Assembly (NCBI GenBank): GCA_035624865.1
Contig: DASPQS010000244.1
Coordinates: 1-5,027, forward strand
Direction: 5' to 3'
DNA: 5,027 nt
DNA from: JASHZA01 sp035624865
GTDB lineage: Bacteria; Desulfobacterota; Binatia; Binatales; Binataceae
This document shows, piece after piece, positions 1-4,036 of the stretch. The position numbers and the translations under genes were made by a program. The notes under the pieces were generated by a model. That model ran no database searches. It was not told the origin of the DNA and saw only the letters and a list, made by a program, of their open reading frames with translations. Position 1 is the stretch's first letter, and every line of letters begins with the position of its first letter.

Positions 1-300
1 GGGACGGTTCCCGATACACTCGAGCGTCAGCGTCTGCGTTACCTGCGGCAGATGCAGGATATCGTCGTAGGTCAGGGCGAGGGGCTTATCGACCAGGCCG
101 TGAATCTTGAGCGTCCATTTGGCGGCGTCCACCGTCGGAACCCGGCCGTAGGAAGTAACGTAGAAATCCTTGTTGGGCGTGGGGCCGCCGAAATTTCCCG
201 GCGGCGTAGCGCCATCTGCGCGGCCGATCCGCGCGGCCATCGGGAGGCCGGCGACGGCAAGCGCTGTTCCGGTGATCCTCATGAACTTGCGGCGAGTCAT
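1..300 (-). CDS. Tat-exported sulfite-oxidase-family molybdopterin oxidoreductase, N-terminal 100 residues (cut by window edge)
   Basis: Likely a periplasmic molybdenum-cofactor oxidoreductase of the sulfite oxidase/MsrP superfamily; the substrate cannot be told from this part. Reading leftwards from ATG 300-298 gives 100 uninterrupted codons to the edge. Residues 2-7 (TRRKFM) are a twin-arginine motif, followed by a hydrophobic stretch (about 9-22) and a small-residue region near 24-30 suited to signal cleavage, so export of a folded, cofactor-loaded enzyme through Tat is expected. The mature part contains WTLKIHGLVDKPL (62-74) and TLTLECIGNRP (90-100). In this family the Cys of the L-x-C-x-G-N-R motif is the molybdenum ligand; here it is Cys95. 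A good Shine-Dalgarno AAGGAG lies at 308-313, seven bases before the ATG. The Mo/pterin and dimerisation domains lie outside the window. It is divergent from a secreted cupredoxin. The family is confident; sulfite as substrate is not established. Confidence 0.88.
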   Translation of the reverse strand, partial: MTRRKFMRITGTALAVAGLPMAARIGRADGATPPGNFGGPTPNKDFYVTSYGRVPTVDAAKWTLKIHGLVDKPLALTYDDILHLPQVTQTLTLECIGNRP

Positions 301-320
301 TTCAGCGCTCCTTCGCGTTT

Positions 321-349
321 ATCATAGTCGCTTAGACGCAGCTTGTGCA
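321..349 (-). promoter_or_regulatory. Candidate sigma70-type promoter for the molybdoenzyme gene
   Basis: On the minus strand, TGCACA (344-349, 4/6 to TTGACA) is followed after 17 bases by TATGAT (321-326, 5/6 to TATAAT). The predicted start near 314 would leave a leader of only about 14 bases, placing the AAGGAG (308-313) at the very 5' end of the message. That is possible but tight, so confidence is low. Confidence 0.3.
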
Positions 350-371
350 CGGAGTTATTCATTTCGATTAT
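343..371 (+). promoter_or_regulatory. Candidate promoter for the cupredoxin gene
   Basis: TTGTGC (343-348) and GATTAT (366-371) are separated by 17 bases, within an AT-rich island of otherwise GC-rich DNA. Each matches the consensus only partly (3/6 and 4/6). The -35 overlaps the -35 of the opposing candidate promoter over the palindrome GTGCAC (345-350), giving a back-to-back arrangement. Confidence 0.22.
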
Positions 372-378
372 TACGAAA
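362..378. promoter_or_regulatory. Small dyad TTTCG-N7-CGAAA, possible operator
   Basis: A perfect 5-bp inverted repeat (362-366 and 374-378) is centred on ATTATTA. It overlaps the candidate -10 at 366-371, so a bound protein could block cupredoxin transcription. The arms are short enough to arise by chance and I recognise no regulator. Confidence 0.2.
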
Positions 379-387
379 GTTACATTT

Positions 388-409
388 GTCGGATTCGACC
401 TTTTCCGAC
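388..409. promoter_or_regulatory. Dyad GTCGGA-N10-TCCGAC in the cupredoxin leader
   Basis: A perfect 6-bp inverted repeat (388-393 and 404-409) surrounds a 10-base spacer, 36 bases before the cupredoxin ATG. It could be an operator half-site pair or a weak leader hairpin. Chance occurrence in GC-rich DNA is not excluded. Confidence 0.2.
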
Positions 410-445
410 GGCGGGTTGTGTTGCGCGCGGATTCGCCGCAATTTA

Positions 446-1006
446 ATGACCGTGTGCCCATCGAACAGAACGACAAAACCGACACGAAACGGCCTGCGGC
501 TCGCGGCGGTTCTAAGCGCCCTCATCCTGGTAACCGCTAGCCGGCTGACGGCTCCGCGCGCGGGCGACGCGCCGGCGGCGCTGCACGGCCCCTTTTTCCT
601 GCCCAGCGGCGACGCCGCGAAGATCGTGACCGTTACCCGCACCGGCGAGGCCGAAGCCGGAGTCACGATGCTAACCGAGCCGGTCGCCGACAAGGAGACC
701 GGACCGCGCCAGACCGTCAGGAAGTTCGGCGAGACTTATGCCTTCAGTCCCGCTTTTGTCGCCGTCCATCGCGACGTGCCGACTCAGATCGAATTCTGGA
801 ACCTTCAGCCCGATGATGAGCACGACTTCGCGTTGCTCGGGCCGGACCTCAAGGTGCTGATGTACGTCAAGCTGCCGCCGCTCGAAAAAACGTCGTACAT
901 CTTCAGCTTTCACCGCGAGGGATTGGTCGAGTTCAAATGCCTGCGCCATCAGCCCGAGATGAGCGGGCAGATCCTGGTGCTGCCGCCGGCGGGCAAATCC
1001 CGCTAG
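446..1006 (+). CDS. Secreted cupredoxin-like (type 1 copper) protein, 186 aa
   Basis: Probable exported small electron-transfer copper protein. The ATG at 446 places a basic stretch (residues 8-18) and a hydrophobic core (17-33) at the N-terminus, reading as a Sec signal peptide or membrane anchor. The frame is open further upstream to 170, but that part overlaps the opposite-strand molybdoenzyme start and has no protein-like character, so it was discarded. No clear Shine-Dalgarno precedes 446; GTG at 452 is an alternative. The C-terminal domain (about 95-182) looks like a cupredoxin beta-sandwich: EFWNLQ (116-121), then His126 in DDEHDF, and a final strand-loop FKCLRHQPEMSGQI (163-176) giving Cys165, His168 and Met172. 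This is the expected His...Cys-x2-His-x3-Met ligand set of a type 1 copper site. Its partner may be the divergent molybdoenzyme, which is inference. The exact cupredoxin subfamily is not recognised. Confidence 0.8.
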   Translation: MTVCPSNRTTKPTRNGLRLAAVLSALILVTASRLTAPRAGDAPAALHGPFFLPSGDAAKIVTVTRTGEAEAGVTMLTEPVADKETGPRQTVRKFGETYAFSPAFVAVHRDVPTQIEFWNLQPDDEHDFALLGPDLKVLMYVKLPPLEKTSYIFSFHREGLVEFKCLRHQPEMSGQILVLPPAGKSR

Positions 1007-1016
1007 CGCCGCCGGC
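985..1016. terminator. Candidate hairpin between convergent genes
   Basis: GCCGGCGG (985-992) and CCGCCGGC (1009-1016) are perfect 8-bp inverted arms around a 16-base loop. They span the end of the cupredoxin gene and the 10-base gap before the opposing cyclase stop. A hairpin here could serve both transcripts, but neither strand has a T-run, so it is not a classical intrinsic terminator. The left arm lies in coding sequence, which weakens the case. Confidence 0.3.
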
Positions 1017-1946
1017 TCAGAACAGCGCGACCGGATTCGCCGGCGATCCCGTGCCCCGCTCGAGCACCAGCGGCAGCAGGCTGAACATAAAGGCGTAGCG
1101 GCCGTCGCGAGCGCACTTCTCGGCCAGCGCCTCGAGGTCGGCGTTGTCGATCAGATGCACTCCCATCATCACGAGCGTCCCCGTGTGGATCGGCATCCGC
1201 AGCGGCGCTTCGTAAGCGGTCGGCAACACGTCGCTCACGGCGTCCGATCCCAGTACCGCGATCTTCCGCTCGTGCAGCCACTTGAGGCACGAGGCGTGCA
1301 GGCCGGGCATCGCACTGCCGGCGATCGCCGCGACTCCCTTGGTCCGCCGCAACTTGAAGCGCCCCGTGCGCAGCAACATCACATCGCCTTCGCCGACCTG
1401 CACGCGATGGTCGCGTTCGGCGGCCTCGAGGTCCTCGGGGAAAATCGCTTCGCCGGGTTCGATCCATTCGGTCTTGCGGATTTTCGGGATGTCGATCAGG
1501 ACCCCGCGGCTGATTATGCCCGTGCGCGCAACGTCGACCGCGCACTTATGCGCGCCCTGGAAGTCCACTTCCGACAGCTCGAAGCCGTTGTACATCTGGC
1601 CCCGCCAGAAATGATGACACAGCGCGTCCAGATGGGTGGTTGCCAGGCCGTGCGGCTCGATCGCGAAATAGTCGGCGCACCCCGACGATCCCAGCGGATG
1701 CCCGGTCTGGCCCGACCGGATCATCAGATGGGTAACCGGCGTTGGATTGTCCCGGGCCGGGCGCGTTGCCAGAGGGAGCGAGAGCGAAACCGCTTCGCCG
1801 CTCGTGACCAGCTTCGCCGCAGCCGCGCGTTTTTCGTTCGTGATGTAATTGAGCGCGCCGCGCTGGTCGTCTCTGCCCCAGCGGCCCCAGTTGCTCACGC
1901 TCTCGAGTAGTTCGGCGATTTGAGCGGTGGTGTAGGTCGTAGCCAT
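1017..1946 (-). CDS. Cyclase-family metal-dependent hydrolase (kynurenine formamidase-like), 309 aa
   Basis: A full-length member of the cyclase/KynB-like family (COG1878, Pfam Cyclase), which are metal-dependent hydrolases of amide, lactam or lactone-type substrates; the substrate here is unknown. The N-terminus NWGRWGRDDQRGALNYIT (19-36) is typical of the long (about 300 aa) subfamily. The metal site is in PHGLATTHLDALCHHFW (98-114), with His105, Asp107 and His111 at family positions and His99 nearby. PGLHASCLKWL (214-224), VLGSDAVSD (231-239) and MPIHTGTLVMMGVHL (251-265) follow the usual C-terminal pattern. No signal peptide is seen, so it is probably cytoplasmic. The ATG is supported by GAGGTG (1955-1960) eight bases upstream. 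It lies 76 bases downstream of trmI on the same strand and ends 10 bases from the convergent cupredoxin gene. Calling it kynB would be over-precise: no tryptophan-catabolism genes are visible. Confidence 0.9.
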   Translation of the reverse strand: MATTYTTAQIAELLESVSNWGRWGRDDQRGALNYITNEKRAAAAKLVTSGEAVSLSLPLATRPARDNPTPVTHLMIRSGQTGHPLGSSGCADYFAIEPHGLATTHLDALCHHFWRGQMYNGFELSEVDFQGAHKCAVDVARTGIISRGVLIDIPKIRKTEWIEPGEAIFPEDLEAAERDHRVQVGEGDVMLLRTGRFKLRRTKGVAAIAGSAMPGLHASCLKWLHERKIAVLGSDAVSDVLPTAYEAPLRMPIHTGTLVMMGVHLIDNADLEALAEKCARDGRYAFMFSLLPLVLERGTGSPANPVALF

Positions 1947-2022
1947 CGATACCGCACCTCGCGCACAGTATTGGCGTCAAGCTCTAGCACCTTTGGCGCG
2001 AAACAGTATGGCCTGCAACGAA
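1947..2022. repeat. trmI-cyclase gap with a short imperfect direct repeat
   Basis: The 76-base gap contains ACAGTATTGGC (1965-1975) and ACAGTATGGC (2003-2012), two near-identical words 38 bases apart, each preceded by GCGC. A TTGACG (minus strand, 1975-1980) resembles a -35, but no good -10 follows at normal spacing. Whether the cyclase has its own promoter or is read through from trmI is undecided. Confidence 0.22.
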
Positions 2023-2970
2023 TCAGTTTTCCGCGTCGTCGGAATCGTCGAGGTCAGGTTCTCCCGCGTCGCGATCGTCGCCGTGCTCGCCCGCGCCGTA
2101 CTCGGAATCCGCCGGCTCGGGCTCGTCGATCGCGCGGTCGTCCGCGTGTTCTCCCGCGTCTCGCGGAGACAACGGCGGCGCCGTCTCTGCCGTCATTTCG
2201 GCCAGCCGGCGCGCCACGATGATGAAGGCCGAATGCGCGACCATCCGATGCACCGGGCGCACGCTCATTCCCTTGACGTGCCAGTTGCGCAGCAGCGTCT
2301 CGAAACTTTCGATCTCGCCGAAACCGGCGTGACGCTGCAGCGCCTCGACCGTATCCTTGAGCTGGATCGCGGTCGGCACGTACGCGACAAAGACGCCGCC
2401 GGGACGCAGCGCCCGCGCCACCACTTCGAGCGCGCGGCCTGGTTCGGGCAGGTCGAGGAAGAGGCGATCGGCATCGGTCTCGTCAAAGCCTTCGTAAAGG
2501 TCGCGCAGCTTCAACTCCCAGTTCGGGGCGTCGCCGAAAAACGTCGCGACGTTACGCCGCGCGCGCGCCGCGAAATCCTCGCGCAGTTCGTAGGAAATCA
2601 CGCGTCCCTGCGGCCCCACCGCACGCAGCAGCGCAATCGTAAAGGCGCCGGCGCCAACGCCGCCCTCGATCACGGTCGCGCCCGGATAGACGTCACCCCA
2701 GATGAGCAGCGGCCCGGTGTCCTTGGGATAAATCACCTGCGCGGCGCGCGGCAGATGAGGAATCAGGTCGGCGTAGGTCGGACGCAGCACGATGAAGGTC
2801 TCGCCCGAACCCAGCCTGACGCGCGACCCTTCCGCGAGCCCGTAAAGGCTTTCCGCCTGCACGTCCCCTCGAATCGTGATCTTCTGTCCGCGCCGCAGAA
2901 TCTTGAGATAGCGGCGGCCCTTACGATCGATGAACAGTACGGCGTCGTTTTCTTTGAGCGGATGCTTCAA
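2023..2970 (-). CDS. trmI: tRNA (adenine-58-N1)-methyltransferase TrmI with acidic C-terminal tail, 315 aa
   Basis: A cytoplasmic SAM-dependent enzyme that methylates A58 in the T-loop of tRNA, a modification that stabilises tRNA folding. The N-terminal domain (about 5-65) has the typical VLFIDRKGRRYLKIL start. The SAM-binding motif I is VIEGGVGAGAFT (100-111), followed by GRVISYELRED (122-132), where the acidic residue of motif II normally contacts the ribose. The catalytic-pocket motif DLPEP is at 173-177. RPVHRMVAHSAFIIVARR (238-255) is the characteristic C-terminal family motif. Translation appears to begin at TTG 2970-2968: an in-frame TAA lies 12 bases upstream and the family's N-terminus starts here, though no clear Shine-Dalgarno is visible. 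Residues 258-315 are an extra low-complexity, strongly acidic tail with two repeat units. It is divergent from the zinc-ribbon operon and upstream of the cyclase on the same strand. Confidence 0.93.
   Translation of the reverse strand: MKHPLKENDAVLFIDRKGRRYLKILRRGQKITIRGDVQAESLYGLAEGSRVRLGSGETFIVLRPTYADLIPHLPRAAQVIYPKDTGPLLIWGDVYPGATVIEGGVGAGAFTIALLRAVGPQGRVISYELREDFAARARRNVATFFGDAPNWELKLRDLYEGFDETDADRLFLDLPEPGRALEVVARALRPGGVFVAYVPTAIQLKDTVEALQRHAGFGEIESFETLLRNWHVKGMSVRPVHRMVAHSAFIIVARRLAEMTAETAPPLSPRDAGEHADDRAIDEPEPADSEYGAGEHGDDRDAGEPDLDDSDDAEN
2032..2157 (-). repeat. Imperfect 63-bp tandem repeat encoding the acidic tail of TrmI
   Basis: Residues 272-292 and 293-313 of TrmI align as two 21-residue units, both starting AGEH and sharing the pattern AGEHxDDRxxxEPxxxDS. 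The units correspond to 2095-2157 and 2032-2094. The period is a whole number of codons, consistent with in-frame duplication followed by divergence. Confidence 0.6.
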
Positions 2971-3062
2971 TGTGGTTAACGCTTAAACGTTGCCGCTCAC
3001 CTGCGCAACCGCCGCGCAATCGATCCGAAGTGGCCGCCATCTATGGATTTCGCCCGCACCTA
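2971..3062. promoter_or_regulatory. Leader region of trmI, with a dyad next to the start codon
   Basis: This is the trmI-proximal part of the 269-base divergent gap. AACG-CTTAAA-CGTT (2978-2991) is a short dyad immediately upstream of the TTG start, where a ribosome binding site would be expected and none is seen. Part of it (2976-2988) recurs at 3085-3097 with 11 of 13 matches. I found no convincing minus-strand promoter here. Confidence 0.2.
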
Positions 3063-3092
3063 TTGACTCTGCCGGCTGGCGGCGTTTACGCT
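3063..3092 (+). promoter_or_regulatory. Candidate promoter for the upstream small RNA
   Basis: TTGACT (3063-3068, 5/6 to TTGACA) is followed after 18 bases by TACGCT (3087-3092), which keeps the important first T, second A and last T of a -10 box. Transcription would start near 3099, just before the closing stem of the structured element. The -10 is weak. Confidence 0.3.
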
Positions 3093-3098
3093 TAAGCA

Positions 3099-3163
3099 GA
3101 GACCCGGCAATTGCGATTCATCCGATGCGTGCATCAGGCTGAGCAGTGGCCGGGTAATTTTTT
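3099..3163 (+). ncRNA. Candidate small RNA or transcription attenuator
   Basis: A compact structured element of about 65 bases, unexplained by any gene. ACCCGGC (3102-3108) pairs perfectly with GCCGGGT (3149-3155), followed at once by AA and six Ts (3158-3163), as in an intrinsic terminator. Inside the 40-base loop, GATG (3124-3127) pairs with CATC (3132-3135) around CGTG, extended by CC/GG across a bulged A. A TTGACT candidate -35 lies suitably upstream. As no protein gene precedes it on this strand, the terminator-like end would define a short independent RNA, or a premature stop of a long zinc-ribbon leader. It is too short for a normal tRNA. I recognise no RNA family. Confidence 0.33.
3102..3163 (+). 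terminator. Terminator-like closing stem with T-run
   Basis: A 7-bp GC-rich perfect stem (3102-3108 with 3149-3155) is followed by AATTTTTT. The 40-base loop is long for an intrinsic terminator, but the inner hairpin at 3122-3138 shortens it effectively. Its direction is toward the zinc-ribbon genes. Confidence 0.4.
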
Positions 3164-3178
3164 GTGGCGTGACTGGAG

Positions 3179-3184
3179 TATAAT
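3179..3184 (+). promoter_or_regulatory. Perfect TATAAT -10 box ahead of the zinc-ribbon operon
   Basis: TATAAT stands 55 bases before the ATG at 3240, just after the T-run of the upstream element. At 17-18 bases upstream there is only AT-rich sequence (TAATTT/AATTTT, 3155-3161), so the -35 is poor. Transcription would begin near 3191 and include the leader hairpin. Confidence 0.45.
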
Positions 3185-3193
3185 CGGAGCGTA

Positions 3194-3215
3194 GGCGCGG
3201 CGGCTTCGCGCCGCG
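3194..3215 (+). promoter_or_regulatory. GC-rich leader hairpin before the first zinc-ribbon gene
   Basis: Two alternative stems share this stretch: GGCGCG (3194-3199) with CGCGCC (3207-3212), or CGCGGCG (3196-3202) with CGCCGCG (3209-3215). Either forms a strong hairpin at the 5' end of the predicted message. It ends ten bases before the AAAGG-type ribosome binding site (3225-3229). It could stabilise the message or tune translation; there is no T-run. Confidence 0.35.
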
Positions 3216-3239
3216 GCAAAGGCTAAAGGCAATCTCAAG

Positions 3240-3413
3240 ATGGCTGAGAAAAAGGCAAAGACGGCGGAAAAAGGCGGTGGTCAGGTCCAGCGAAAGCATC
3301 TGTGCCCAAGTTGCGGCGCGGAGAGCAAAATTACGCTCTTCGCCGGTTATGGACGCCGTGGCTTCTACGCGGTGTGCGAAAAGAACTGCGGCTATATCGG
3401 GCGCACCCATTGA
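3240..3413 (+). CDS. Small zinc-ribbon protein of unknown function, 57 aa
   Basis: A 58-codon frame (ATG 3240, TGA 3411-3413). The first 20 residues are Lys-rich (MAEKKAKTAEKGGG, 1-14). The rest is a compact zinc-ribbon-like fold: LCPSCG (21-26) supplies Cys22 and Cys25, and VCEKNCGY (45-52) supplies Cys46 and Cys50, a C-x2-C...C-x3-C ligand set. The segment between them (ITLFAGYGRRGFYAV, 31-45) is a plausible beta-hairpin rich in aromatic and basic residues, as in small nucleic-acid- or ribosome-binding ribbons. AAAGG at 3225-3229 lies ten bases before the ATG. The next gene starts 17 bases after the stop and also encodes a Cys-rich ribbon, so they are probably co-transcribed. I do not recognise the family; a role in nucleic-acid or ribosome binding is inference from size and charge only. 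Confidence 0.78.
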   Translation: MAEKKAKTAEKGGGQVQRKHLCPSCGAESKITLFAGYGRRGFYAVCEKNCGYIGRTH

Positions 3414-3430
3414 CGGAGGCAGGCAGAGCT

Positions 3431-3772
3431 ATGGCACGTGTCCGCAAGACGAGGTCCTCCAAGCGCGATACTTACGCCGGGTTCGGCGACGCACCCGAAG
3501 AGTCCGACGAAGATGCGGATCTGCCCAAGGACGAAGCCGGCAGACGCAAGATCAAACGTCAATACCAGGATCTGTTGGGCATCCGCATCGAGAAGCTCAA
3601 GGGCCGCATCCTGAACCGCGAGCGCATCAACAAGACCATCGAGGGCATCTACTTCATCTGCTGCAAATGCATGAAGGTCTGCCATTCGCTCGACGAAGGC
3701 CTCCAGGAAGATCCCAACAATCAGAACAACCTGTGCGCCAAATGTGCTAAGGCGCGGCCGGCCGCGGCCTAG
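3431..3772 (+). CDS. Zinc-ribbon protein of unknown function, 113 aa
   Basis: Starts at ATG 3431, with GGAGG at 3415-3419 (11-base spacing). The frame is open upstream to 3302, but that part overlaps the 57-aa gene and has no support. The N-terminus (1-13) is basic, followed by an acidic stretch (EESDEDAD, 23-30) and a highly charged, probably helical region (about 34-70, including RRKIKRQYQDLLG and LNRERINKTIEG). The C-terminal ribbon has ICCKCMKVCH (76-85) and LCAKCAK (101-107). Cys77-x2-Cys80 and Cys102-x2-Cys105 make a plausible four-Cys zinc site, with Cys78, Cys84 and His85 as extra candidates. There is no signal peptide or membrane segment, so it is probably cytoplasmic. It follows the 57-aa ribbon protein in an apparent two-gene operon. 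The family is not recognised; ribosome, RNA or transcription-complex binding is possible but unsupported. Confidence 0.82.
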   Translation: MARVRKTRSSKRDTYAGFGDAPEESDEDADLPKDEAGRRKIKRQYQDLLGIRIEKLKGRILNRERINKTIEGIYFICCKCMKVCHSLDEGLQEDPNNQNNLCAKCAKARPAAA

Positions 3773-3798
3773 CCTGCTCACTGGCCGTGCACACGCCT

Positions 3799-3811
3799 GC
3801 CCGGCGCGGGC
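3799..3811 (+). terminator. Weak candidate hairpin downstream of the zinc-ribbon genes
   Basis: GCCCG (3799-3803) and CGGGC (3807-3811) form a 5-bp stem with a GCG loop, 27 bases after the stop codon. There is no T-run, so it is at best a pause or processing structure. The rest of the 248-base gap up to 3911 shows no gene or clear signal. Confidence 0.2.
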
Positions 3812-3911
3812 CCGCTGGCGGAGACCATTGGCGAAGTGTGTGGATAGCCGCCACTGACAGCATGGCATCGCTCGCCCCGCTCCGCTTTCCTTCGCGGATA
3901 CGAACCGCTAA

Positions 3912-3940
3912 TTGTCATCGGGACGGGGTCGATTTCTGAT
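3912..3940 (+). promoter_or_regulatory. Candidate promoter for secF
   Basis: TTGTCA (3912-3917, 5/6) and TCTGAT (3935-3940, 4/6) are separated by 17 bases, predicting a start near 3947. A small dyad TCGAT-N5-ATCGA (3929-3933 and 3939-3943) overlaps the -10 and could be an operator. If right, secF is transcribed independently of the zinc-ribbon genes. Confidence 0.38.
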
Positions 3941-3961
3941 CGATCTCTGCTGGAGGCGTGG

Positions 3962-4036
3962 ATGGGGCTGATTGGTATCTTTTCGCATCGAATCGGCGCC
4001 CGGGAGAGTTGGAAAGGTCAATGGCACTACAGCTAA
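3962..4036 (+). CDS. Possible 24-codon leader ORF overlapping the start of secF
   Basis: ATG 3962 is preceded at five bases by GGAGG (3952-3956), the best ribosome binding site in this part of the window. The frame begins MGLIGIFSHRIG, ends in WHY-Ser and stops at TAA 4034-4036, 13 bases beyond the secF ATG and in another frame. secF itself has poorly spaced Shine-Dalgarno candidates (GGAAAGG three bases away, GGGAGAG twelve). Translation of this leader might therefore open or couple secF initiation. The peptide resembles nothing I know, and it could be a chance ORF. Confidence 0.3.
   Translation: MGLIGIFSHRIGARESWKGQWHYS

Noticed and set aside
170..445. N-terminal extension of the cupredoxin frame
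   Set aside because: It overlaps the opposite-strand molybdoenzyme start, lacks protein-like composition, and would bury the signal peptide in mid-protein.
1155..1910. 251-codon plus-strand frame over the cyclase gene
   Set aside because: Antisense shadow: rich in Arg/His/Gln with no family motif, while the minus-strand reading is a clear cyclase.
1993..2979. 328-codon plus-strand frame over trmI
   Set aside because: Antisense shadow of a strongly supported tRNA methyltransferase, with low-complexity Arg-rich composition.
3102..3155. tRNA-like element with a 7-bp acceptor-type stem
   Set aside because: Only 54 bases between stem ends, with no D, anticodon and T arms that fit; a terminator or small RNA explains it better.
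3060..3410. 116-codon minus-strand frame over the 57-aa zinc-ribbon gene and its leader
   Set aside because: The Cys pairs and ribosome site favour the plus-strand gene; the minus reading has no recognisable domain.
3302..3430. Upstream extension of the 113-aa zinc-ribbon protein
   Set aside because: It overlaps the 57-aa gene in another frame; ATG 3431 has a Shine-Dalgarno and begins the protein-like sequence.
3392..3868. 158-codon minus-strand frame over the second zinc-ribbon gene
   Set aside because: Antisense shadow without motif or ribosome site.
3862..3939. 25-codon frame starting at ATG 3862
   Set aside because: No ribosome binding site and no protein-like features; ORFs this short are expected by chance.
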